Below are positions 15,101 to 21,265 of a DNA stretch of 21,265 nt, piece after piece. A program made the translations under genes and the position numbers. The stretch is taken from IMG/VR virus record IMGVR_UViG_3300018424_000306, positions 1 through 21,265 of that record; one strand, given 5' to 3'. This DNA comes from a virus. How positions within the stretch are numbered: position 1 is the stretch's first letter; every line of letters begins with the position of its first letter. Below the pieces are notes generated by a model. That model made no database searches and had not been told where the DNA came from. It saw only the letters and a program-made list of their open reading frames with translations.

Positions 15101-18100
15101 ACTAGCAGTGGTGGTAATGTCACTTTTGCTGCTCAATTAGATTTCGGTACGCAAAGATTCGTTGAGTTTAATGAGAAAGATTTTATCATTAGTATTTTAG
15201 ATAAAGGTGATTCTGATAAGGTAGAAACTGGAGATGTCATTTATATACAAGATGATTTTGTCACTATTTTAAATACGACTGACGAAACTTCTGGTCTTTC
15301 TTCTGGTAGTATTACATTGACTTTCCCAAGCAATTACTTTGGAAGTAATGTAACTAATTTCCCCAAACTGAAGTTGACTGCTACTATTGAGATCTCCAAG
15401 GGTAGACCAAAATTAAAAACAGCTGTTAGAGATAGAAGAATTATTATTAGAGCTGCTGGTGATAGAGTTATTCCTTTAAGAGGTATCAACTACGATGACG
15501 AAAGCACCGAATCATTTAGCTATTCCGATGCTTTTGCAATTAAATATATCTACGAGGGATCTGCTTCTTCTCCCCCAACTGTAGATGTAAATGGTAATTT
15601 GGTTGTAGGAACGGATATTACCGACAGATTTACTTTTGATAATGGACAAAGAGAAACTTTCTATGATGTTTCAAGAATTGTATTAAAACCAGGATTCTCC
15701 CCACCAACAGGTCAGATTGTTGTTGCTTTTGATTACTTCCAACATTCTCAAGGAGACTTCTGTACTGTAGATTCTTACATTCATGAGGCAGGCGTAGTTG
15801 CTGATGAAATTCCATCATTCAACAGCACCGTTTATGGTATCGTAAATCTCAAGAACGTTATTGATTTTAGACCAAAAGTAGATAGCAAGGCTATCATTAC
15901 TGGTTTCCAAGATACTTCTTTACTTTCACAAGCAGATTATATTAGTTTTACTGGTGATGGTGGAGCGGTATCAAGCACGCCTTCTTCTAGTAGAAGATTA
16001 CCTTACACTATGTCATTTAGTGAATCCCAGTATCTTGACAGAATTGATGGTGTGTTTCTTAATAAGAAGGGTGAGTTTGTAATTAAATCTGGAAACTCTT
16101 CTTTAAATCCAACAAAACCAGAAATTATTGAGGATGGTATTCCTCTATACTACATGTATATCCCTGCTTTCACAAAGTCAAGCAAGGACGTAAGGACTAT
16201 TCCTGTCGATAATCGTAGATATACGATGAAAGACATTGGCAAATTGGAGAAGCGTATTGAACGTTTGGAATACTACACCACATTAAGTATTCTTGAACAG
16301 CAAGCTCTCAACATGCAAGTCAAGGACGTTCTTGGAATTGACAAAACGAAGAGCGGTTTTGTTGTAGATAATTTTGAAACTCATCAAGTCGGAAACGTTA
16401 AGTCTTTGGATTATAAGTGTTCCGTTGATCCCCAGCAATCAGTTCTTCGCCCACAATCAAAAGAAGATAGTTTTAATTTAATTGAAGTGAATACAAGGGA
16501 TGATCAAAGAACTATTTCTGGTTACAAGAACTCGAAGGATGTAATTACTCTCCCCTATGAGAGTGTTGCCTACGCAAACAATTCTTTTGCAACAAAGACT
16601 ATCAATCCCAATCCTTTTGTTATTATTCAATATGTTGGCGATGCATCTTTGATTCCTAATATTGATCAGTGGTATAACACTACTGTAGCTCCTTTGGTAA
16701 CAGAGAACAACACAAATCTGTTCTCAATTTTCTTGGGCAAGAGCGACGTAAGAGCAGCGTTTGCAAGCATCTACAATTCTTTTGTAATCAACTGGGTAGG
16801 AATTAATAAATCTTTCTACAATATTAATAGTTTTGGAGATAGCAATAGTAATGTTTCCGATTCTAGCGTAAGTTCTGCGAGTATTTCTAGTTCTTCTAAT
16901 GTAAGCCCACAAAACAATGAGATTGCAAAGGGTGTTGGATATAAGACTATAAATGGAACCAACGTTGCAAATGCGTTGAGATTCTTCGCAAGATCAATTC
17001 CTGTTAAGTTTACTCTCAAGAGATTGAAGCCAAAGACTCAATTGTTTGTCTTCATGGATCAAAGAGATGTTAATCGTTGGGTCAATCCAGACTCCAGATT
17101 TACTGGTGTTGCTGGCAACTCCCTAACCACATTTAACACTCCTCTTACTACAGATGAGTATGGCAACGCAAGTGGTATTATTCTAATTCCAGCAGGTCAT
17201 GCTCCTAGAATGAACACTTCTTGGACTGGAGATATCAATACGTTACAATATGATGAAACGTCAGAGGAACTATATTTCTCTACAGGAATTAAGAATATCA
17301 GATTCACTTCAAGCTCTTCTGATTCTGATAGAAATAATGTTGATACCTACGCAGAAGTTAAATTCTATGCTACTGGTATTTTACCTCAAAATCCAGCATC
17401 TATCATTTCTACAGCACCAGCAATTTTCAAAGCAAATGAGGGTGTACAGTTAATTGATAGCAATACAGAAAATACCGCAAGACCAAATCCCCTTGCACAA
17501 ACTTTCAAGGTGGAAAATTTTGAAGGAGGTATGTTTGCTACTGGCGTAGATCTGTTCTTTGCCAAGAAGAGTTCTACTATTCCTTTGAGAGTATATTTGA
17601 CAAATATTGAGAGTCAAAAACCAAGTAAGTATATTATTCCAGGAACACAAATTACTTTATATCCCGATACTTTCTTGAGAGTATATTCTTCTGGGAATAT
17701 TACCATTAAGCAAGGTGAATACGTGACTGGTCAAAGATCTTTAGCATCTGGACCGATTAGTAAAGTTCTGGATAAAAACAATTTTGAAGTAGTTCCTTCT
17801 AGTAATGGTGAGATTTCTATCACTAATGAGCAAGTGTACACGTTTATCTTGAGTAACCATAATGGTTCTTCTTTTACTGCAAATGAAGATCTTTCACTTA
17901 CTTCAGTAACTCAATTCAACAATTCAAACAATGCTACCGTAGGACTTAAAATTGCTAAAGATTCTGGTAGGGTCACTTCTTTGGATGTAACTAATTTGGG
18001 ATCTGGATATGAAGGTGCAACTATCACTATTGAAAGTCCCCAACTCCCTGGTGGAAGTAATGCCACTGGATCTGCGAAGGTATATAATGGTCAACTTTAT

Positions 18101-20275
18101 TTTGCACAAGTGGCTCTTGGTGGTAGAGGATATACAGAGGCACCTTCAGTAGTAATTAGAGGTTCTGGTAATGGCGCTACTGGTGCTGTTATTCAATCTA
18201 AAATTACTATCGATGAACCCGCTGTAAGAATGGGTATTGCTTCTGATGATGGTTCTTCGGTAGATTCCACAACTCCCACCAGATTCAATTTCGATTATCC
18301 AGTATATTTACAAGATAATACAGAATATGCATTGAACATCGAATGTGATGATACCGAATACGAAATTTGGTCTTCACGATTAGGTGAGACAGATATTTCT
18401 TCTGGATTGGTTGTAAATGCCCAACCTCTCTTGGGTTCAGTATTTAAATCTCAAAATACAAATGCTTGGACGGAAGATTTATTCGAAGACATTAAATTTA
18501 CTCTTTATAGAGCAAAGTTTGATATTTCAAGAACAGCAGAATTGCTAATCAAAAATAATGATCTTGGATATGAAAAACTTGACTCCAATGCTTTTGAAAC
18601 ATATGCATTAGCAAATAGCACTGCTACTTCCAGTCTGTTTAAGAATAATAGTTCTATCGTCAAAGTTTATCACAGAGATCATGGTTTTGAAGGAAAAGGA
18701 AAATCAAAAGTATTTTTCCGTGGTGTAGAAGACTTTGCTGGATATGATGAGATCGATATTGAGTCATCTCTGTTTACAGTCGCTAATTCTGGTATTGATT
18801 CTTATACTATTGTGGGACCAAGTAGAGCATCTGCAACAGGATTTGGAGGTGGCGATACTATTCTCGCTACTTATAATAGAAAATATGAAAAGCTCTATGC
18901 TCAAATTCCATATCTTCAAGTTTCAAACACGAAGATTAACAGCTTCGTCCAAACCACAAATGTAGTCCCTGTTGATTCTAACACGACTAACTATAAGTCA
19001 TATGATGTTTCTGAAATGGAAACTACTTTCCTCAACGAAGAGCATTATTTCTTGAATCAAAAAATTATTTCTTCAAGAATTAATGAAGTTATCAACGGTA
19101 CTAATAACTCTTTATTATATAAGATCAATCTATCTTCAGAGTCTTCTCACTTGTCCCCATTGATTGATTTGAGAACGGCTTCAGTAAAAACTATTTCTAA
19201 CAGAGTAGAGAATAGCACAGGATCTGAAGATAGATTTGGCAAGAGATATCAGAGTATTCAGTTCTATCCTGTTTACAAATTTACCATCACAGGAAATAAC
19301 GAAGGTCTGGGTGGAAATGATATTCTTGCAACCATCGATCAAAATGTCACTGGTTTGACTTCTGGTGCTCAATCCGAAGTTCTTCGCGTAATCAACAATG
19401 ACGTTTATGTAAAAATTAAAAATTCCTTACAGTTTACTGTTGGTGAAGAACTATACTTCAGCACTCAATCTGATGTGGGTGGTGATTATGAGAATCTAAC
19501 TATTGTCGTTTCTGATGATGGAATCTACGATCAAATTCCAACGTTTGTTGTCGGTGCAACAGTAACTGCTTTTAATCCTTCGGTAAGAAGTGAGAAGTAT
19601 GATAATAAGATCAGTGGAAAGGTTATCATCTGGGATTCAAAATCCAGAATGTTGACATTAGAAAATGATAAGCAACCAATTAATAATGATTTCACCAGTG
19701 CCATTACTTTGGGTAGTGACTATGCAAGAGAAAGTCAAACATCTGATCAGATTGCTGACATTTTCCGAGTAGGAGAATTGGTTGATTTTGATGGATCATC
19801 GTTCGAGACCAGTAAATTCTATGAAATCAAATCTATGGAGTTTACTCAAGGTGTTGATTATGTACCAGAAAACGGTTCCTTGAATACTTCTGGGGTTGCA
19901 AAATATGTTACTAAAGAGATCTTTATCAACAATCCAGCAAGTTCTATTAATGTCTATTTGACATTGAACATTAGAGATGTCGATAACATCAAAGTGTTCT
20001 ATAAGATTAAACCAGCAGCATCACAGCAAAACTTTGATGATGTTAATTGGGAATACTTTAATGGAACAGGATCTCCAGATCAGGAGGATGAAATTGCAAC
20101 TGCAGAGAACAGTATCTCTGGTCAGTTTGAGAAGCAGTCTTCTTATCAAGAGTTAAGATACACGGCAGAAGAACTTACCGAGTTCTCTTCATTTGCCATC
20201 AAGATTGTAATGAAGACCGATGATCCAGCATATGTACCCAAGATTCAAGATCTACGAGCAGTAGCTTCATTCTGA
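12161..20275 (+). CDS. Giant virion structural protein (2704 aa), DUF4815-like, at the gp9/gp10 position
   Basis: This is a very long, beta-rich, low-cysteine protein. Residues 22-58 carry FYKVLFRPSYPIQGRELNSI and QSILQNQIENYG, a start seen in DUF4815-type phage tail proteins. Residues about 374-403 have IGPGKAYVRGYEI. A helical coiled coil follows at 1355-1389 (LEKRIERLEYYTTLSILEQQ), then FVVDNFETHQVG (1401-1412) and SVDPQQSVLRP. A serine-rich linker lies at 1557-1584. Further elements typical of these proteins are FTLKRLKPKTQLFVFMDQRD, TTDEYGNASGIILIPAG, NPLAQTFKVEN (about 1776) and YLQDNTEYAL...WSSRLGE. The C-terminus is SSFAIKIVMKT...VPKIQDLRAVASF. GxGY repeats occur at 739-801 and 1931-2003. 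Its position after gp8 and before a fibre gene suggests a baseplate-periphery or fibre-attachment protein that may stand in for T4 gp9/gp10. The DUF assignment is from memory and the role is inferred. Confidence 0.78.
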   Translation: MPQKTNLNAIPYFDDYDSRKDFYKVLFRPSYPIQGRELNSIQSILQNQIENYGKHQFKQGDLVVPGEVGLNTKLDFVKLSSVSEVAVNIDGEIVYQKYDISGVVGQKVSGLSSGVVALVLAVEKAGTNNADTLYVKYLTAGDSGDEETFRQGETLEIVDGVNSPLLVVGTDGSVLPTSISVINPDTGVSSFEESPAMGYGSAVKVEEGIYFVNGFFVRNDAGLILVSGYSQTPSTKVGFNVSESIVTPEQDSSLYDNAIGSSNFASPGAHRLQIKLSLVKYDYTETPDKNFIQLLSIKDGVVERQVQTADYSLLEETLARRTYDESGDYVVDNFDSEVREYYQREGNLGVYPLGSDGTVNGLDPTEARDKLAFSIGPGKAYVRGYEIVNKETKYIAFDKARETLLRDNITIKTKGLTSFNITNVYNTLPLNAEGADLTAYPTIFLNAVHNDGTIASNDLEDSTNYLQTVSRRGQFFDKDTAIKTIYLTGSIDFGLIDESSIEANTPSDRADLKNIYFVNTRTSSGAVSTVEKVDTISFAKVTRPEIGDTNAQFLQLTVAGRKDYLDNLFIEYDDNVSIRRRLLYNSESDAQQEINEIGFISDYDQSITPLIGVAKPKDFSLLKRPFGFNQDKDIVISKGRLASGEETYNGLFNLSYFNPIFFTRLLVDSTISNDFAPGKYITGSQSGAYGVIEGNSNGFLSSGRSLYVKTLYGNFLPGETITSEEGGILRIARENTISHFVVSRQGTGYQTTSKISLNGVQFEPTDIAVGVNGGTLYKVEIQNRDAISTEYTTPPSVTFSGTSTINATVLPVLFKNTVLTFSAQNVKSLHSTYGNGNIFTSDVETVDSAYAEIKSVTDFTFGGTKGYKYLECTGFSADASRYLVQGDIVQFNDDVGTIHKFVVDYATSAEGTTKSRIYLNGSLPENITASSVVRLRPRVENGASSSLVFPTGSKEVSSLIRTTEDTKIKYYTRRDFVATGTSSGGNVTFAAQLDFGTQRFVEFNEKDFIISILDKGDSDKVETGDVIYIQDDFVTILNTTDETSGLSSGSITLTFPSNYFGSNVTNFPKLKLTATIEISKGRPKLKTAVRDRRIIIRAAGDRVIPLRGINYDDESTESFSYSDAFAIKYIYEGSASSPPTVDVNGNLVVGTDITDRFTFDNGQRETFYDVSRIVLKPGFSPPTGQIVVAFDYFQHSQGDFCTVDSYIHEAGVVADEIPSFNSTVYGIVNLKNVIDFRPKVDSKAIITGFQDTSLLSQADYISFTGDGGAVSSTPSSSRRLPYTMSFSESQYLDRIDGVFLNKKGEFVIKSGNSSLNPTKPEIIEDGIPLYYMYIPAFTKSSKDVRTIPVDNRRYTMKDIGKLEKRIERLEYYTTLSILEQQALNMQVKDVLGIDKTKSGFVVDNFETHQVGNVKSLDYKCSVDPQQSVLRPQSKEDSFNLIEVNTRDDQRTISGYKNSKDVITLPYESVAYANNSFATKTINPNPFVIIQYVGDASLIPNIDQWYNTTVAPLVTENNTNLFSIFLGKSDVRAAFASIYNSFVINWVGINKSFYNINSFGDSNSNVSDSSVSSASISSSSNVSPQNNEIAKGVGYKTINGTNVANALRFFARSIPVKFTLKRLKPKTQLFVFMDQRDVNRWVNPDSRFTGVAGNSLTTFNTPLTTDEYGNASGIILIPAGHAPRMNTSWTGDINTLQYDETSEELYFSTGIKNIRFTSSSSDSDRNNVDTYAEVKFYATGILPQNPASIISTAPAIFKANEGVQLIDSNTENTARPNPLAQTFKVENFEGGMFATGVDLFFAKKSSTIPLRVYLTNIESQKPSKYIIPGTQITLYPDTFLRVYSSGNITIKQGEYVTGQRSLASGPISKVLDKNNFEVVPSSNGEISITNEQVYTFILSNHNGSSFTANEDLSLTSVTQFNNSNNATVGLKIAKDSGRVTSLDVTNLGSGYEGATITIESPQLPGGSNATGSAKVYNGQLYFAQVALGGRGYTEAPSVVIRGSGNGATGAVIQSKITIDEPAVRMGIASDDGSSVDSTTPTRFNFDYPVYLQDNTEYALNIECDDTEYEIWSSRLGETDISSGLVVNAQPLLGSVFKSQNTNAWTEDLFEDIKFTLYRAKFDISRTAELLIKNNDLGYEKLDSNAFETYALANSTATSSLFKNNSSIVKVYHRDHGFEGKGKSKVFFRGVEDFAGYDEIDIESSLFTVANSGIDSYTIVGPSRASATGFGGGDTILATYNRKYEKLYAQIPYLQVSNTKINSFVQTTNVVPVDSNTTNYKSYDVSEMETTFLNEEHYFLNQKIISSRINEVINGTNNSLLYKINLSSESSHLSPLIDLRTASVKTISNRVENSTGSEDRFGKRYQSIQFYPVYKFTITGNNEGLGGNDILATIDQNVTGLTSGAQSEVLRVINNDVYVKIKNSLQFTVGEELYFSTQSDVGGDYENLTIVVSDDGIYDQIPTFVVGATVTAFNPSVRSEKYDNKISGKVIIWDSKSRMLTLENDKQPINNDFTSAITLGSDYARESQTSDQIADIFRVGELVDFDGSSFETSKFYEIKSMEFTQGVDYVPENGSLNTSGVAKYVTKEIFINNPASSINVYLTLNIRDVDNIKVFYKIKPAASQQNFDDVNWEYFNGTGSPDQEDEIATAENSISGQFEKQSSYQELRYTAEELTEFSSFAIKIVMKTDDPAYVPKIQDLRAVASF
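14375..14563 (+). repeat. GxGY beta-repeat pair in the 2704-aa protein (residues 739-801)
   Basis: The first unit reads HFVVSRQGTGYQTTSKISLN, close to FVVTKKGSGYQNPPFILVNG in gp7. The second has YKVEIQNRDAISTEYTTPPS followed by VTFSG and lacks the GxGY core but keeps the P-P-S strand. Confidence 0.68.
16222..16326 (+). other. Predicted coiled coil in the 2704-aa protein (residues 1355-1389)
   Basis: The segment MKDIGKLEKRIERLEYYTTL then SILEQQALNMQVKD shows heptad spacing of L and I (KLEKRIERLEYYTTLSILEQ). It is the only clearly helical stretch in an otherwise beta-rich protein, lies about mid-protein, and precedes the VVDNFETHQVG motif. A trimeric or dimeric assembly point is plausible. Confidence 0.6.
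17951..18169 (+). repeat. GxGY beta-repeat pair in the 2704-aa protein (residues 1931-2003)
   Basis: Two good copies are present: DSGRVTSLDVTNLGSGYEGA with TITIESP, and KVYNGQLYFAQVALGGRGYT with EAPSVVIRGSG. Both keep the G-x-V/L strand, G-x-G-Y and terminal strand of the gp7 and gp8 repeats. Confidence 0.73.
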
Positions 20276-20276
20276 T

Positions 20277-20471
20277 ATGCAAAGATACGTCAAGGTCGAA
20301 GGACAAGAAGGATTTGTAAGAGACATGACTACAGGGGCAATTATCAACACTGCCCCCAAGTCTTCTCGCAAATCCTTTTCTAATGAGTTCCGAAATGTAG
20401 TCAGTGAAATAAATACTTTGAAGGAAGAAATGTCCGAAATTAAATCCCTACTCAAGCAGTTAATCAAATGA
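20277..20471 (+). CDS. Small conserved phage protein with C-terminal coiled coil (64 aa)
   Basis: The ATG follows the TGA of the upstream gene by one base and the TGA overlaps the next ATG, so all three genes are likely translationally coupled. The N-terminus reads YVKVEGQEGFVRDMTTGAII then NTAPKSS, a pattern recalled from small conserved proteins of T4-like cyanophages (YVKVEG...LVRD...GAIINT). The C-terminal 25 residues, EINTLKEEMSEIKSLLKQLI, have heptad-spaced I and L and should form a coiled coil. There is no signal peptide or membrane segment. Function is unknown; a small virion or assembly cofactor linked to the flanking baseplate and fibre genes is a guess from context. The gene is probably real because of its motif conservation and tight spacing. 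Confidence 0.78.
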   Translation: MQRYVKVEGQEGFVRDMTTGAIINTAPKSSRKSFSNEFRNVVSEINTLKEEMSEIKSLLKQLIK

Positions 20472-21265
20472 CATTACGCAACGTACCAAATAGCTATACG
20501 CTGGAACAGCAGCGTCAAGAGATTAACTTGATGGCAGTGGATCTAGATAATGCAGTGGATGGCATTCAAACATTTACTGGAGAAAAAACATTCTCTAACA
20601 ATACAATATTTTCAAGTGATGTAACTTTTGAAACACAGGCTTTCTGGGGAGACGGAGATCAGGCAGTCTTTGGTGCAGACAGTGATATGTTGCTATATCA
20701 TACAGGACTTGTTGGATTGTTAGAGAATACTACTGGAGATTTTTATTTAAGGTCTGGTGTAGGAACTGCAATTCATATCGAACCTGCTGCTGGTGCGGAC
20801 AGTATTATTGCAAATGCTGGTGGTTCTGTAGAACTCTATTACAATGCTTCCAAAACATTTGAAACTAGTTCTACAGGTGTAACAGTTACAGGAGATCTTG
20901 ATTTAAATGGAGATTTAGACGTACAAGATTTTGTAACTTTATGTTCAACTTCTGGAAATGTTGTTCTTGGTAGTTTGGCGAACCCTAATGCCAACATAAG
21001 TATTTACGCTGGTACATCTCCTGGAACTACAAATTATTTTCAGTTACGTGCAAGTGGTAATGAAGCTTATATCACCAATACTGGCGGATCTGGTAGTGGC
21101 GGTGGTATGAACATTTCTGCTCGCACTACTCTCGGATTATATTCTGGTGGTACTGGAGGACAGTATATTACTTTCGTTAGTGATTCGAACGGTGCTGCAA
21201 ATCTATATTACCAATCTTTAAAGAAACTAGAAACCACTACCTCTGGTGTATCTATCTCTGGCACA
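20468..21265 (+). CDS. Tail-fibre-like structural protein, 5' part (3' end outside window)
   Basis: The frame opens at the ATG overlapping the previous stop (ATGA at 20468-20471) and stays open for 266 codons to the window edge. The N-terminus MTLRNVPNSYTLEQQRQEIN and LMAVDLDNAV is helical and may anchor to the baseplate. It is followed by FTGEKTFSNNTIFSSDVTFE and then repeats typical of cyanophage fibres: FGADSDMLLYHTG, ENTTGDFYLRS, VELYYNASKTFETSSTGVTV (from residue 121) and NLYYQSLKKLETTTSGVSIS (from residue 245). Such repeats form trimeric beta-fibres in known phage tails. Glycine- and serine-rich stretches such as NTGGSGSGGGM occur between them. It could be a side fibre or a baseplate spike; which host molecule it meets cannot be told from sequence. 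Confidence 0.83.
   Translation, partial: MTLRNVPNSYTLEQQRQEINLMAVDLDNAVDGIQTFTGEKTFSNNTIFSSDVTFETQAFWGDGDQAVFGADSDMLLYHTGLVGLLENTTGDFYLRSGVGTAIHIEPAAGADSIIANAGGSVELYYNASKTFETSSTGVTVTGDLDLNGDLDVQDFVTLCSTSGNVVLGSLANPNANISIYAGTSPGTTNYFQLRASGNEAYITNTGGSGSGGGMNISARTTLGLYSGGTGGQYITFVSDSNGAANLYYQSLKKLETTTSGVSISGT
20828..20893 (+). repeat. LYYxxxKxxETTSTGV fibre repeat, copy 1 (residues 121-142)
   Basis: The unit VELYYNASKTFETSSTGVTV followed by TG matches the copy at the window end in 22 aligned positions with the pattern xxLYYxxxKxxETxxxGVxxxG. The intervening spacing is about 124 residues. Confidence 0.7.
21200..21265 (+). repeat. LYYxxxKxxETTSTGV fibre repeat, copy 2 (residues 245-266, reaching window edge)
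   Basis: The unit NLYYQSLKKLETTTSGVSIS followed by GT aligns with the copy at 20828-20893. Finding two copies shows that the fibre is modular and that more copies may lie beyond the window. Confidence 0.68.

Noticed and set aside
16948-16955. TATAAATG as a late promoter within the giant gene
   Set aside because: Last base mismatched, deep inside a coding region, with no gene start downstream.
1-21265. tRNA genes, CRISPR arrays, insertion sequences or integration sites
   Set aside because: Reading both strands shows no tRNA-like cloverleaf, no direct repeat array with spacers and no transposase or integrase; coding sequence fills the window.

Overview
This window is a contiguous piece of the late structural region of a T4-like myovirus. 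It is AT-rich, every gene lies on the plus strand, and the genes are packed almost end to end. The order gp6 - gp7 - gp8 is the T4 baseplate-wedge order, and the first and third genes align with T4 gp6 and gp8 by recognisable motifs. The very large gp7-type and post-gp8 proteins, the GxGY beta-repeats, the YHYH-like and cupredoxin-like insertions, the short YVKVEG...VRD...GAIINT protein and the LYYN/KxFETTSTGV tail-fibre repeats together suggest a marine T4-like phage, most likely a cyanophage of Synechococcus or Prochlorococcus. The host is inferred. The window holds no host gene, photosynthesis gene or tRNA that would prove it.

Layout. 2-1045: 3' part of baseplate wedge gp6. 1050-10187: a 3045-residue protein with gp7 (wedge initiator) signatures at both ends of a very long insertion. 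10188-10241: a short intergenic gap with two overlapping T4-type late-promoter octamers. 10242-12119: gp8, nearly twice the T4 length. 12161-20275: a 2704-residue virion protein at the place where T4 carries gp9 and gp10, probably a baseplate-periphery or fibre-attachment protein. 20277-20471: a 64-residue protein with a C-terminal coiled coil. 20468-21265: the 5' part of a repeat-containing tail-fibre-like gene that runs off the window. There is no gene-free stretch longer than 55 bases.

How it fits together. In T4, gp7 nucleates the wedge, gp8 and gp6 then add, and gp9/gp10/gp11/gp12 dress the periphery and connect the fibres. Here the wedge core (gp6, gp7, gp8) is kept but gp7 and gp8 are greatly expanded by beta-rich modules, several of them shared among gp7, gp8 and the 2704-residue protein. 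The canonical gp9/gp10/gp11/gp12 set is not seen between gp8 and the fibre gene. The most interesting material is inside gp7: a T4-like C-terminal block split by about 1,800 residues that include a YHYH-like domain, a cupredoxin-like domain that has lost its axial methionine, and several repeat families.
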